From assembly GCA_003971905.1 (NCBI GenBank), contig RSEE01000065.1:310001-374000 (forward strand): a DNA stretch of 64,000 nt, in the 5' to 3' direction. How positions within the stretch are numbered: position 1 is the stretch's first letter; each line of letters starts with the position of its first letter. The translations under genes and the position numbers were made by a program. The DNA is from Moniliella sp. 'wahieum'. Lineage: Eukaryota; Basidiomycota; Moniliellomycetes; Moniliellales; Moniliellaceae. The notes below the pieces were generated by a model. It was not told the origin of the DNA and did not search any database. It saw only the letters and a list, made by a program, of their open reading frames with translations. Of this stretch, positions 11,640-23,621 are shown in pieces.

Positions 11640-12743
11640 TGCCAGGCGCAACTGCATCGACAACTTTTTGGACGAATGGTGGGCGGAGACTGGCTTTGGC
11701 TTTTGGCATTTGGGCTGGGCTGGGCGACTAGTAATGATTACGCGATGGTCCAAGTCAATCGAAGTCGATGAGGGTGTTGTGTCGTGATGGAACAGAGGGT
11801 ACTCTCCGACGAGCAGTCTACAGGAGAGGTGGGCAGGCGATTGGTCACAGAGAGCGGGAGCGAGATTACGAGTGCAGCGAAGAGCGGAGCGGTGGTGGAG
11901 AGGCAGGACACCACCAACTGTAGAGAAAACGGACAGGAAAGGCGAGCGCACACGCAGCGCGAGCTACGGTATGAACGGGTCTACAGTTCCCTGAGCCCTA
12001 CTGGCACCAGCCTAGGCGAGCTAGCATATATCGCCCCACGTCACAACAGGAGAGGCTGCGCAACAAAAGGCTACCTATTTATCTACTGTCATAACATTAG
12101 TCAGCGTGCTTGGCCGCTAACGCGTAACGTGCAACGCGTCGCCGTAATATAACGGCAACTGGAACCAGACTGGAAGCTTAAAGTAACGTTTAACCCCACC
12201 GACGTTTCAATGCACAATGCAGGAACATTGTGGGGAAGGATTGTGTCGCTGAGCCTCCGCACTGGGGCTGCGCGCGGATTGGGGCGACAAAGCAGCGGAG
12301 AAGGCAGGCGCGAGGGCAGTGTGAACCTACGCTCCCCTGCAGAGACGGTGCGGGGCTGCTGGGGCGCTGGGCCACCCCGGACAGAGCGGGGGCGGTGGGT
12401 GCGCTTGGGTGCGCTTGGTGCGCTTGGGTGCGCTGGGTGCCCAGGCAAGCGTCGCATCTCAGATCTCAGCGCTCACCTCAATCAAGCTCAACGCACGGGG
12501 GCTGGTGGACTGGGCCAGTGCGCTCCGCCCTCGGCTATACGCTGCTCGTCCATACCACACGTCACAGCAGGACCATGTTCAATGGGCTGCGTGGCGCACG
12601 ATAGCACACTCACCAGCACCCAGCCGCAGCTGCAGCAGCACAGGCCCGACAGCTCACGCCAAGCCGCGTCGGCGGCATGCACAGCTGCTCGCAGCCACGC
12701 GTGTCTTCCCGCGTGCCTCTCCTCCTCCACCACCACCGCCACC
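11640..12743. other. Intergenic, phosphatase to Sec14-like gene
   Basis: No convincing gene. Positions 12398-12440 carry an imperfect repeat of TGCGCTTGGG. The remainder is mixed-composition 3' and 5' flank; overlapping open frames here share no motif with known families. Confidence 0.55.
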
Positions 12744-14396
12744 ATGTCTACGTCACCCGCTCGGGCTTCCGAGGTATGTCAAGTGCTCTGCTCCACTGCC
12801 TGCCCGTCCGTCGCGCTCGCCTCTGACCACAGCGAGTCCCCTACAGACTGCCTAACCAGCCACCAGACCCAGCTCCTCGCCGACCTCTGGACTGCCTTCT
12901 TTGCCTCTTGCCGCATCGAACCTACCGCGGCCACGGCCAACACATCCTCCTCCCAACACCCTCGCTGAGTCGGCCGCAGCCCATTCGGGTCTCCATCCAC
13001 AGAGCCACAACATCCCCTCCGACGACCGTGCAAAGCAGCAGCTCAAGCGAGCTGAGGAAGCATCGGAGATGCACGCCTTTCTCGAGACGTATGGCGGCCC
13101 GCAGTTGCGTCGGATTTTTTGGACCGGCATCGTGCGAGGCGACCATCCAGACGCGGTCATGCTCCGCTTTCTCGGGCTAGGAAATGGGACGTGCAGGCGG
13201 CTGTGAACCAAATTGGCAGTGTGGCCCGCTTCCGCGTGGAAAACCAGTTGGAAGCACTCCTTCGCGGCGGGGAACCCGTGTTGGCGCGGACCAAGGGCGC
13301 CGCCTCGCTGATGCGTCGCGGGGTTTGCTACATTTGGGGGCCACGCAACAGGGAGAACCGATCTATTGGATTGAGGTGGCTCGTCATTTGTCTGCGAACC
13401 AGACGCAGCACGAACTGCTCCAACTCGTACACTACTACCAAGAGTGGCTCTCTCTGTTGACGGTGCCACCGGTGGAGAGGAAGCTGATCTGTTTTAATCT
13501 GACCAACTTTTCCCTGCGCCAGATGGACTGGTGGTGCGTGTTTGCGATTGTCAAGACGATCGATCGATACTACCCAGAAACAGTTTCGCGCTTTCTGGTG
13601 TGGAGCCCCCCGTGGATCTTCAAGCCGATCTGGATGATTTTGCGTCCGTTGCTCGATCCTGTGGTGCGGGAAAAGGTGGTAATTTTGTCCGACATTAATG
13701 AACTAGCCAAGTATATCCCGCTCCATCGTATACCAGCGGAGACGATGCAGGGGGGCCAGAGTCCATGGAATATACCTGGCCTGAACCCAAGGGAAGAGCC
13801 TGTGGATGGCCGACTGCAAGAACAAGAAAAGACCGACGAGTTCTTTGCATCGGTCCAAGCGTTTGAAGATGCCACCCGGACCTGGCTCATGACAATGGAG
13901 CGAGCTGAACCGCGGCCGCGTCGGATAGGAAGGGGAGTCAAGTCCGCCTCGGATCCCTACAATGGGTTCTTTGACGGAGAAGACCCCTTTTCCATCAGGA
14001 CTCCACAAGCACACAGCCTGTCATCATCCGCAACTCTTCCGCTTGTGGGACAGAGAACCCCATTGTTCAAGGTGCCAAAGCTGCGTGCAATGTAGCGGCC
14101 ACAAGGATGCGGATGCACTGGCTCGAACTGCTACCTCACCTCGTAGGGCAGAATATGTGGCTGTCATGGGGCGTTTCACCTCTTAATGGAAGTGTGACAT
14201 GGACCTATCCACCGCCTCTGGAAGAGAAAGCGAAAGCGTTGGAAGCACAACTTCCTTGCCAAATGGCCCCCCTCCCCCAGGGGAAGATGTCATGACGATT
14301 CACCGTGGACCCGATGGGAGCGAAACCCAGATTATTGGTGGCGTTAATGCGCTACCTCATCTCTCTGTTGTGCTCGATACTATTGAACATGCGTAA
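12744..14396 (+). CDS. Sec14-like CRAL-TRIO lipid-transfer protein
   Basis: CRAL-TRIO proteins bind phosphatidylinositol or other lipids in a hydrophobic pocket and move them between membranes. The N-terminal helical part (LRF..ARKWDVQAAVNQI) is the CRAL-TRIO_N element; the lipid-binding domain follows (GEPIYWIEVARH, LICFNLTNFSLRQMDWW, VKTIDRYYPETVSRFLVWSPPW, ILSDINELAKYIP). The ATG at 12744 sits in CCACCATG context, and GTATGT...CTACAG (12774-12846) looks like an intron, although joining it exactly also needs one base. Frame steps of -1 occur at GGG 13174 (restores ARKWDVQ) and at G5 13336-13340 (restores GATQQGEP). Past 14095 the family-like text continues in other frames (NGSVTWTYPPPLEEKAKALEA), so I extend the gene to the stop at 14396. 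The length would be about 520 residues. Confidence 0.8.
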
Positions 14397-15455
14397 GCCT
14401 ATCAAGACGTTCTAGAGAAAGCTGGGCTTCCCGTCTCTACGTTCCGATATGTTTTCGAATCGGTTTTGTAGAGGGGGGGGGCGATTGCCTTTTTTCTTCC
14501 CTCTCCAGCACACCCTCACCATCGTGTGCTTGGCTCAACCATTTCGTGCGCTTGGCTCATGCCCCCCCCCCCTCCCTTCCTTCCTCTGGGACGGCGAGCA
14601 ACCCTTTTTTCCCTACGGAGGGGGCATCAATCTCGTCTGCGGTTAGCAATGAGTTTGAGTTCCATGACCCGTGACTGAGGCGAGCAAAAGAGAAGGCAAA
14701 ATGGTTGCTTCTGTTGTCATTGCCCAGACTCATGCGGGGAGGTGTTTTGGGGGGAGCAGTTCAACCGTTCTTTTTTCGCATTGGCCATTGGCCAACAGGT
14801 CTACGACCGAGTTTTCCCCCTTCAATATTAAGTCTGTGTACTTGTTTGTGTACTTGTGTGTGTACTTGTTTGTTTGCTTGTTAGAATCGCATCTAAAGTG
14901 TCGTTGTGGACCCAATAGTGCGGGAGTGCACGGCGAGTGCCCCTCCCCCCAGCCATTGGCCACAGCCGTGTTTCTTTTATTTACTCCCCCCTTCCATGCA
15001 GGTTCGTGAGGGCTCAACATCGTATGTTATTCCCCTTCCTTTGTTGGTGAGCAGCATGCTGATTACCCTCGGACGAATGGGAATAGCAAGGTGCGCCACT
15101 GGGCCATGACAATGTATTGGTCGGCCGTGGTCCTTCCATCATTCCTTTCTTTCTGTCTTTCGCCTCCAGACCCTGCTGTCATGGAATCATTTCCATTCCA
15201 ACATAGCGATTTGCATGGTGTGAGCTCGTCCACCAGGTGCCCGATTTTCTTCGCGGTACTTTGACCACCTCATCACTCAAGTTTACGTGGACGCGACGAA
15301 GGTCTCGAAGGGTTTTTGAGAAGGATGAGTTGGCTTAGTTCAGACCAAGCATCGTTCATCATTCCACCAGGAACTATCCCTCCTACTCATGCTACACTTG
15401 GACAAGAATGGAAAGGGGATAACATCATTGAGAAGACAGGGTAGGCAACATGCAG
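14397..15455. other. Intergenic between convergent genes
   Basis: No gene seen. It holds a TGTTTGTGTACTTG-type microsatellite at about 14835-14885 and C-rich runs near 14560. It probably contains the 3' UTRs of the Sec14-like gene and ERJ5. Confidence 0.6.
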
Positions 15456-16505
15456 TTACTTCCCGCTCTTCTTTTTGCGATTGACAGGTTTCTTGGTCTT
15501 GACCGCAGCGCTACCCGTCACAGTAGCTTCCGGCAAAGAAGGAGCTTCCTCTTGCTCCTCTCCCTTTTCGTCCGATTCCTTAGGGGGCGGGCGGAACTTC
15601 TGCACCAGGCGCATAGGCCAGGTGGTGGACCACGAGGGAGCTTCAAGCGCCTGCGGATCGATCACAAACCGCTCTCCGCCCGAGTTGGGCACAACGCCTT
15701 CCACCAACTCGGGGGATACCATGACATCAATGGTGCGGGACGATGCGGCGACTGGGGCAGCCAAGAGTCGCTTGAGCGCACCCTCATGTGCAGCCCAAGC
15801 TTCTTCCGACTCATCGGAGGGCAGGGGGGGGAGAGCTTCAAAGCCGCCCAAGGGCACTCGCACTTTGCGCACGCCAACCGCCTTCTTCCCCGCAGGTTGA
15901 AGATGAGCTGGGCTCTCGCATCCAGGGCCCAGGGCAACCAGCCGCGCAGTCCGCCACAGTGCCACCACTTTCTTCTGGTCTCGCACAAAGGTGTATTGCT
16001 TCAGCGCACGCTCCAATGCCACCGAGAGCACGAAGAGAAAGACCATGACCCCAACCAGACCGGGGCGATACCGGTGGTAAAAGTACCCTGTGCCCCTCCA
16101 TTGAGGGAACCCGTTCTTGAGGAATTCATCGTACCGGTCCCTTCGTCCGTCGCGGAGAATCTTGTTGATGCGGCCCAGCTGTTCAAACTGCTTGGCTGCC
16201 TGGGCAGAAGGGTTGCGGTCCGGATGCAAGGCCAGCGATTTCTTGCGGTACGCGCGCTTGATCTCGGGCATCGACGCATCGCGCTCCACACCAAGCGTCG
16301 TGTAGAAATCAGCCTGGGGGGAGGATGCGCGGAGCGCAGCCTGCAGCTCAAAGATCTGGGGGTAGGGGGCGCTAGGTCAGCAGGGAAGAGCAACACAGAG
16401 GAGAAGCGCAGGTACCTCAATGTCATCCTTGTCCCAGTGGTTTTGAGCGAGGGCGAAGCAGGCACCCATCAGCAGGGCAAAAACCCATGTCCAGCGGAGG
16501 TGCAT
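15456..16505 (-). CDS. ERJ5: ERJ5, ER membrane J-domain protein
   Basis: ERJ5 is a type I ER membrane co-chaperone that helps keep folding capacity in the ER lumen. Exon 1 (16505-16416) encodes a signal peptide (MHLRWTWVFALLMGACFALA) and the NHWDKDDIE segment. A 60-bp intron (GTACCT...CAG, 16415-16356) follows, then exon 2 starts IFELQAALRASSPQADFYTT and runs without interruption to 15456. The J domain has the HPD triad (ALHPDRNP), then the family-specific FLKNGFPQWRGTGYFYHRYRPG. One membrane segment follows (GVMVFLFVLSVALERAL), then a cytosolic tail ending in a Lys-rich VNRKKKSGK. The total is about 329 residues, near the usual size. This gene shows no frame error and is convergent with the Sec14-like gene. 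Confidence 0.92.
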
Positions 16506-19414
16506 CGCGCGTCGCACGTCGACTGTGCTGGGGCGTCACGTAGGGGGTGGTGGTGGGGGGGGTGAAGGCGAAGGCATGCGGCACGGACGCAGCCTGGCAG
16601 CTGCTGTCCTGCCCCCCTTCTTCCTGCCACGTGGAGCAGGCAGCTGATCGTGCCAGGCAGGCCAGGCAGGGCAGGCACCTGACTGGCCTGGGCAACCGCA
16701 GGTCACGTGCTCCTCACGCTGGCCCGGCTCTCCTCTGCCTTGCTGTTTCCCCCGAGGAGGCGCGCTAGAGGCACCAAGTGCAACTAGGGTTACGGTGCTC
16801 TGCAACCAGGCCGGGCTGCGGATTGCGCTGCTATTACTTAGCTGCAACATCAGCGCAATCAGCAGCTGCGTGGGAGTTATACCTGCTATGGCCTCGGTGG
16901 TATTGGATACGAAAACGTCGGGTATATAGCTAAGTCCCCACCACGGATAGTGCCGTGCGCAGCATAAAATAAGAGGGGTAAGGCTTCGCCAATACGGGTG
17001 TGCTATAGATTTGTTGGGAGGGAAGGGTTCTCGGTTTGGGTATTGGGCACGATTTACATCCCGCATGGAGTTGCTCGGCGGCACCCCATAGGACAGTTTC
17101 CATTTGACAAGGATGCTGGTTGCTGTTCCTCTTTCTTCCTCGAGAAGAAGCGTTGGATGTAGGCTGTGTTGCCCAGGACCAGTACTTACACTTATTGTAT
17201 AGCACGTGGGATAGTTATATAGCGGCGAAGAGAGGCATAAAGCGCATCATCCAGGGACAGATGCCAAGACGTTTCGTTTGATGCTCTCTCCCGACGAGGG
17301 ATGAATAGCAGAGAGAACAAAGGTGGCACATTACCACTTGTTTCCTTCTCGTGGAACGCCGCGCTCGATCCAGCCTCGAGATGCTTGTTCCTTCATGCAG
17401 TTGACAACATGACAGCGAAAACATGGCGGCAAAAGAGAGAGAGGGGGAGGGTAATGAATCTTATTATCGTGAAAGGCACAGACGTGCGTCTAGACGCCTT
17501 TTGCACAGCCAGCACTTCCGCATTTTCACACCCCACTTCTTGACTTCTTCTATCATTATTGTGGGTTCTTCTGATCCGTATCACTCTCTCGCTCCCTTGC
17601 TCTCTTGCTCTCTTGCTCTCTTCTCGACTGGGCTTCTGTTTCAATCCCTTAACATAAACAACATGATCTACAAGTCTCTCTCCTACTCTTCTCCAAATCG
17701 CTGTCCGTCTAAAACGCCAAACATAATGGTTCCGACTCAGTTTCTCTCCTCCTTCTCGCCCCGGGTCGCTTTTTCCCTTGACCCTTCAAGTTTCATCCTC
17801 GAGACTCGTTCTTTCGCTTTATTCTTTTAGTGCGTGGCCATCACTTCCTTCCCTTACGATTCGTTTCCCTTAGACCCTTTTCCATTTGGAGCGTTTTACC
17901 CTTCACTCTAATATCGACATCTTGTAACAGTCGGGGCTAGACAAGGGAGACCAAGGTCCTGTCAAAGATGGGCTGAGAAATGGCACGACCGTTCGGGAGG
18001 AAACAAGAGGCATCGGGGAGTAGGGAACAGAAGCAAAAGGGAAAGGGAAGAGCGAGATATGCGGGATGCAGAGAGCGTGCTTAGTCGATTGGTGACACCT
18101 CTCTTGGTTCTTTCTCCTTCTCTCTTCTTCTTATGTGCCTGTTCTTTGACGAGGTGGACGGGTGGGGAGATGATGCTAATGATGTTGATGAGGTCGACGA
18201 GTGGCAGTAAGTCTAGAGAGGGTAATGCATACACACCCCTTGTATTTTTTTTCTGTTTGTTGGGCATTGGTCAGAACCCCGTCCCTTCCGGTCATTACTC
18301 TAGCGATTATTTTCCCTCCAGCTTCCCGAACGCATGGATATCGCCTGCTGTTGCGGATAGGGCCAATGCAAGGCCTAGGCCTAGCCCCTATTTAGATAGA
18401 TCGGATGTGTGATGAGAGTGATATGCCTTGCAGCTTACTTGAAATTGAAAAGCTCAACGATTGAAGCCGGGACCAGAGGCTCTTCCCCCGCAAAGGTGTG
18501 CTCGAGCATCCAGGCGCTCAGCTCCCCACGAAGCCAAGCCTAGACTGGAGGCGCTGGGACACGGGGGTGTTGACTGTGATCCTCTGGCTCCCAGTCGGTA
18601 GACCAGGTTCGCCTCGGTTCCATCGGCTTCCACGCTGACGTCCCTGCGTGTCACTGTCCCTGTGCCCTGCACTCTCTCCTGTGTGACTCACTGGCCCTGT
18701 GCCTAGTCCAGCCTCCTATATAGATGCCTCTGTACCCAGACCCAACTCTGGCTCTAATCCATCACCTTCTCCTCATCCTTCTGCCCGTCCGGCTCCCTAG
18801 GCCAACAGGGGGCGCCAGGCTCAGGCGTGCGGAGGAATACTGAGATCATTTTGGGGTGTGAGAAAAGAGACCCGAGGTACTCACTATGAAGCGTGACATG
18901 TGACAGGGGATGCATGATGTGCAGCGACGAACGAGGCACGCATCCTCTGAACGTGATGGATTCCGCCTATTTCCGCCGCATCTGCCGTGCCGCGGACGAT
19001 GGATGATGGGCGTGATGGGTGAGCTGGGCGGACGACACTGGCGCTGCGCCAGCACACATGGAATGCCGCGTGGGGTGGGGGGCCGCATGGGGGCAGTGCG
19101 ACCTCTTTAGCAGGCGCTGCATTGGGCGGACGCCTGCGGCTGCTGCTCGGGCCTAGCTGGGCCCTCCCGCCCGGGCGGCCGCAGTGTCTGCCGCAGTGCA
19201 TCCATTGGCCTGGTCTCGATCAGCAATCGTCCCACCACGCTGTCGTCGCCGATTCTGTCCCCCTCGCCCCATCTCCAGCCTGCTGCCTCCACCTCTCTCG
19301 GCTGCGATCGGTCGTTGCTACTCGCACCCCCCCACCCCCCCACCCATCCCACCGTCTGCTGCCCTCGCCTCGCCCCCCACCCCCTCCCCCCCCTGAGGGA
19401 GTAAGGTGGACAAG
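16506..19414. other. Long intergenic region
   Basis: Nearly 3 kb without a supportable gene. The ERJ5 promoter lies at its left end. It includes a (TTGCTCTC)n microsatellite at about 17595-17625, AT-rich text at 17450-18400 with many short overlapping frames, a GTGACATGTGAC-like word near 18891, and a C-rich tract (19325-19395) just upstream of the REG1-like ATG. A short spliced gene or non-coding RNA could be hidden here, but I see no domain. Confidence 0.5.
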
Positions 19415-20538
19415 ATGATGAGCACGCCATCGCCCTACCCGTCCGTGCTGACGGGGGCGCCTCTGCCCGACGACGCCCAGATCGAGCGCAGTCAGCCGTC
19501 GGTCTGCGTCGACTACCTTTCCCACAAGTGGACCGACGAGGATGTGTGGTCCAGTTGGAAGGCCATGACAAAGAAGAAGAACGAGATCGCCAATGGTGTG
19601 CGCCTCGAGAATGCCTCCTGGCGCACTTGGGCCAAGCAGCGCGGCAACCTGCCCACCGTTTCCCCCGAGACACTCAATTGGTACGTTTTGATCTGCCTGG
19701 CGAAACGTCTCTAATGTTTCTGGCTTGGTCGCACAACAGGTTGAAGGACAGCGATGTCACCTGGCTCTACGGCCCACTTCATGAGCATGCCGAACCGGTA
19801 CCCCCGCCTAAGGTAGCCAGTGTCTCGGAGCGCTTTGGCCTCGATCCGGGAACCCCCGCCCCCCTTATCGGTGGCACTCCCGAACTAGCCCCCTTTAGTT
19901 CGCAGCACCAACACGCCACAGCCTCCAGGTCGGACGGCATGACGCCTGAGGCATATCCTCCCGCCAAGCGGCGGATCGAGGAAACCCCGGAGAGTGGATT
20001 CCATGTCCACCCTGGCAATGCCGCCTTTGCCCACGCAGGGTTTGGGAGCTACGTCAATTCTTCGGGCCAGAAATCCATCCTCAAACACCGCACGCTTGGT
20101 GACATCCTCGCCCCTCACGACTCGAATGGGAACACTCTCACCCATGCCCACTCGCACGGCAGCCCTCACTCGCATGGCGAGGAGGACTCCAACTCGGACA
20201 AGGATGGGGGGCATAGACACATTACTTTCAACTCGACGGTGGAGCAGTGCATTGCCCTTGATGATCCAATGGAGGAGGAAGAGGAGCAGAATCCGACCAT
20301 TGCCAAGCTCGCCCCGACGCACCTGAAAGCCCAAGCAGAGCAAGAACCCCACGTGTCATTTGGCAACTTTGATTACAGCTATGCCCCCGAGTGGGAGGTG
20401 GTGGAAGACCCCGAGTATTACACCCCCGATTATGAGCCAGCTGCGGGCGAGACGCTAAGCAGCGATGATTATCTCGATGAGCGTGGGCGCGCTACGCAAC
20501 GGACGCCGGACGAGCGAACGAACCGGATTCATGAGTGA
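19415..20538 (+). CDS. REG1-like PP1 regulatory subunit (DUF1752/PF08550)
   Basis: REG1-type proteins target protein phosphatase 1 (Glc7) in glucose repression. The diagnostic DUF1752 block is complete: SVCVDYLSHKWTDEDVWSSW, then ARLENASWRTWAK-like text (RLENASWRTWAKQR) and SPETLNWLKDSDVTWLYGPL. Further on, SILKHRTLGDIL and RHITFNSTVEQCIALD match the conserved REG1 motifs; RHITFN is a good RVxF-type PP1 docking site. There is one 59-bp intron (19681-19739, GTACGT...CAACAG) that splits the Trp codon of LNW. The reading frame is intact, giving about 354 residues, shorter than yeast REG1. The tail is acidic (WEVVEDPEYYTPDYEPA). A His-rich segment (THAHSHGSPHSHG) precedes the docking site. Of tandem ATGs at 19415 and 19418 I chose the first. 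Confidence 0.87.
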
Positions 20539-20656
20539 TCCTGTATCCAATCATCCTACATTAGCCCTGCCTTCTATTATAATTGCACGTTCCCAACCGG
20601 TTAACAGCGGTTTGTATTGCGCCTTAATGACAGGGCACACTCATAGTAGGCACTGC

Positions 20657-21442
20657 TTAGAGCTTCTTGGCCTGGACCAGCGCCTCCACCTCAGCAATGG
20701 CGTTGTCCAGAATCTGCTTCTGGAGCGAGGGGTCCTTCAGTGCGTCCTGCACTTGGCCCACCACAGTCTTCGCCAGTTCCTTCTGCTCTTCGTCACGGAC
20801 CTGAGCCTCGTACCGCACCCACGAGTCGAGCACCGTCTTCACCTCAGCCGCAAGAGCAGTCTTCTGCTGCAGCTCGAACACCTGAGCCTCAGTCTGAGCC
20901 GTGTCCTTAGCCAGGGCGTACAGGCCCTTGGTCACGTTCACAACGTCCTTCTGAGCCTCGACCGCAGTGATCCGGTCCTGGATCGACTGGGCGTGGCGCT
21001 CGCGCGCGTCCGTGAGCAATTGGGTAATACGCTACCATTCACAAGTTAGCTCTCTTCCTCCTCATTGCGCAACGGGAGTAACCCCCGAAAAGACAGGTAG
21101 GCACACGTACAGCAGCGCTCGAGTTGGCCCAATCGTTGAAGGGACCACCACCCTTCTTGACAATCGCCGTAAGGACAATCAAGAAGCCAGCCAAGATGAC
21201 AGTGTCATCGTTGAGGACGTAGATCTCGTTGGAAACGGCAGCAGCAAGCAGCCCGCTACCCAGGGTAAGCCAGCCGGTCTTGGCTACCACCGAGTCACCC
21301 GGGAGCAAGTCAATCAGGGCCGAGGCTTTGGTAGCCGGTGCGGGCTTGGACGAGGAAAACCGCACCTGGCCCAATTGGCTCACCGTAAGCACGGCAGATG
21401 CGAGACGGGGCGCCCGGAGAGCGTACGCGTAGCAATCGACAT
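20657..21442 (-). CDS. ATP4: Mitochondrial ATP synthase subunit b (ATP4)
   Basis: Subunit b forms the peripheral stalk of F1Fo ATP synthase in the inner mitochondrial membrane. The N-terminus (MSIATRTL...VRFSSSKPAP) is a presequence. Then come ALIDLLPGDSVVAKTGWLT, two membrane segments (GLLAAAVSNEIYVLN; VILAGFLIVLTAIVKKGG) and a long helical stalk (TDARERHAQSIQDRITAVEA to the terminal EALVQAKKL). One intron of 79 bp (21110-21032) joins NSSAA to RITQLLTD. One -1 frame step lies at a CCC run (21413-21415) within the presequence, where an added base gives SGAPRLASAVL in frame. The stop codon is at the convergent boundary with the REG1-like gene. The start lies 334 bp from the divergent gene to the right, suggesting a shared promoter. 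Confidence 0.9.
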
Positions 21443-21776
21443 GGCGGTCAGCGGTGGAGAAGGAGCAGGAGCCAGTCCCACCCGACTGTGGCCGAGGTTC
21501 TGACAGGCAGCAGCGCCCGGGCGGGCTTGCCAGCTGGCGAATGGCGGCATGGGGGCAGTGCAAAGCCCCTCGCACAGGGGGAGTGTTGCGCTGACGAAGA
21601 TACAGCGGAATTGTGTTTCCGCCTCCCGGGTCGGCGCAACCCTACTACCGGACTCGTTCCCCACTTACAATGGTACGACGGCAGCACTCGCCTCCGCATA
21701 TTGGGCAGAGCGATAATCGACAAGTACCCAAGTTGCGATACAACCTACGGATAGACATTTTGTCATCGTCCAGGCC

Positions 21777-22615
21777 ATGGCGGCACCACCCAGCGGCACG
21801 ACGTTAGACGCTGTCTGGGCTGGCAGTACCCGTCACAATGAAGTGCAGCAGCGTCTGGATGTCCTGGGTACTCCCAATATCGGACCTGAAGAAGATTGAC
21901 GAACTGTTGGGTATGCCACACGCGATCGACTCGTAGTACCTCGCCGACTCAAATCACTCGATCAACAATCCAAGGCCGCTTTTGTCCAGACCAAGACCTG
22001 ACTGCATCCGCGCCTATTTATTCGCTTAACGGCCGGAAACTTGTTGACCACGTTCATGCATATCCCCGTGGGGAGCGGTGGAGTGACCAAGACGCTCAAG
22101 ACCGTTGGAAAAGTCTCAGCCTTCCCTCCCTCGAGCTGGTGTTGGAGGAGGACGAGGGTGCGCTCCCCTCGGTCGTGGGTGATCTTCCCTCAGCCCATAC
22201 AAGCGCACACGGCATGCTGAGGACTCTCTTGGCCTCTATTCGTGTAGAAGTGGACGAACATCTTCCTCCTCTGCAAAGCCGTGCTGCTTTTAAGAGCCAA
22301 CCTGTTGCTGATGCCGTCCCAGAATGGGTTCTCAATCCTAGGAGGGCTGGGTATGAGTACCTCCTGAGTTGGAGACAGCATTTGTTCGAAAGCAAAGTAC
22401 ACCTACCCTTCTCGTTCCTCTGTCGTCCCAAGTCATTTCTAAAGCGAACTGGTCCCCTCCTTTTCGTACCCCCAACGGTCTACGCCCGCGCACACCACCC
22501 CCACCTCACCTCGACCACACTCACCTCTCTGCATAATCAGCTTAACATTTCCTTTCCGTTTTATCCATATAGCAGGTCTTTGATTCCATACCGTCCCTGC
22601 CTGTCGTTAAACTAA
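21777..22615 (+). CDS. Unrecognised protein, probably frame-broken
   Basis: I do not recognise this gene. A plausible start (CCATGG context) gives MAAPPSGTTLDAVWAGSTRH, then EVQQRLDVLGTPNIGPEE, ending early at a -1 step near 21893. Coding-like text resumes as RDRLVVPRRLKSLDQQSKAA, probably beyond a GTATGC donor, and then as DAQDRWKSLSLPSLELVLEE ... HLPPLQS ... VPEWVLNPRRAGYEYLLSW in the frame ending at 22615. The last 60 codons of that frame look non-coding, and a GTACAC donor near 22398 suggests the true end lies before. The protein is soluble, helical and acidic in the middle. It is divergent from ATP4 by 334 bp. Confidence 0.45.
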
Positions 22616-23064
22616 ATACCTCCTTCATTGTTCCCTCCGCGCTTGTCACATCTCTTTTTGTTGCCGACTACAGTTCTCATCCCAGTCCAGTTCTATAACA
22701 GTCAATAGACCAAACCCAGTAATTCGCGGCCAATACGGTCAGTGCTAACCAAAAAGCATTAATCTCAAGCGGAAGCGGACCTGTGTTAGCGCCACCGTAC
22801 ATGCTCAACCCATTAATTTTCAGTGATTTGTCGGAATTGACCTAGATCGATGTCTATCAGCCTCGCCTCCCATTGCGTGTGGTAGGCTTTGTTCAATGTC
22901 GACGAAGACGCTTAAAGAGGTGTTTGCGGTTTCTGGTCGCATCTTCGTGTGGGAGCGCGATAATTGCGGGGTAAATTGGGCGGGCGGAATTGGCGGAACT
23001 TGCCGCCTGGGCGAGGTTTGTAATCAAGTGTGTCCGCCTTGTGGCCCTCCCCCACCTGACTACA
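22616..23064. other. Intergenic
   Basis: No feature recognised. AT-rich text around 22640-22870 is followed by GC-rich sequence leading into a possible small gene. Confidence 0.5.
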
Positions 23065-23412
23065 ATGTTCGCTGCCCTTGGACGCGGTTGGCGCCACTTT
23101 CGCTGGTCCCTTTACGAGCGCCCGGGCTTCACTTCATGGTGGTCGCCTGTTTCTCCACCCCCTGGATCACCGCCGCCGGTGTCAGCATCCTGAACAGGTT
23201 CGATTACCAACGGCCCATCCCACTCCCGCGTTCTTACCCTCGTACGTCTCTGTTCTTCTCATGGGCTGTTCCTGCCCAGGACGCAGCACTCGGTCTTGCG
23301 TCCTCCTACCTTTGGACTGGAGGGGACGACCATGATGTCTAGAGACTGACCCATGTGGACAGTACCCGAGGGCCCGCGCCAGGAGGTGACGGGGTACGAC
23401 GATGAGGAGTAA
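23065..23412 (+). CDS. Possible small single-pass membrane protein
   Basis: This is low confidence. From the ATG the text reads MFAALGRGWRHFRWSLYERP. At a GGG run (about 23125) one added G continues as GLHFMVVACFSTPWITAAGV and SILNRFDYQRPIPLP, a basic N-terminus followed by one hydrophobic segment, as in small mitochondrial inner-membrane proteins. A short intron is possible at 23242-23279 (GTACGT...CCCAG). A natural-looking acidic end, EVTGYDDEE and stop, lies at 23412. The parts are in different frames, so the structure is inferred. No family is recognised. Confidence 0.3.
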
Positions 23413-23621
23413 GCCGCCCGTAGCTGGCTACATCTACTACTGCATTTCTCAAGCTCTACCTTCATCTCTTTCCCCAAGGGACACTGTTCCTTCGTGTTGC
23501 AAGGTTGGTTGCCTGTAGGGAGAATTCCAAGTAGCTTACTCATCTACTACGTTACTAGTCTACTATGCCTCTTCCCCCACCACACTTGCACTCCGACTGA
23601 AATCACGTAGCATTTTCCATT

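Noticed and set aside
14730-15020. Minus-strand frame with a Lys/Thr/Asn/Tyr repeat
   Set aside because: Translation of a TGTTTGTGTACTTG microsatellite; no gene context.
15450-16565. 371-codon plus-strand frame
   Set aside because: Exactly antisense to ERJ5, whose J domain, signal peptide, intron and membrane segment are unambiguous.
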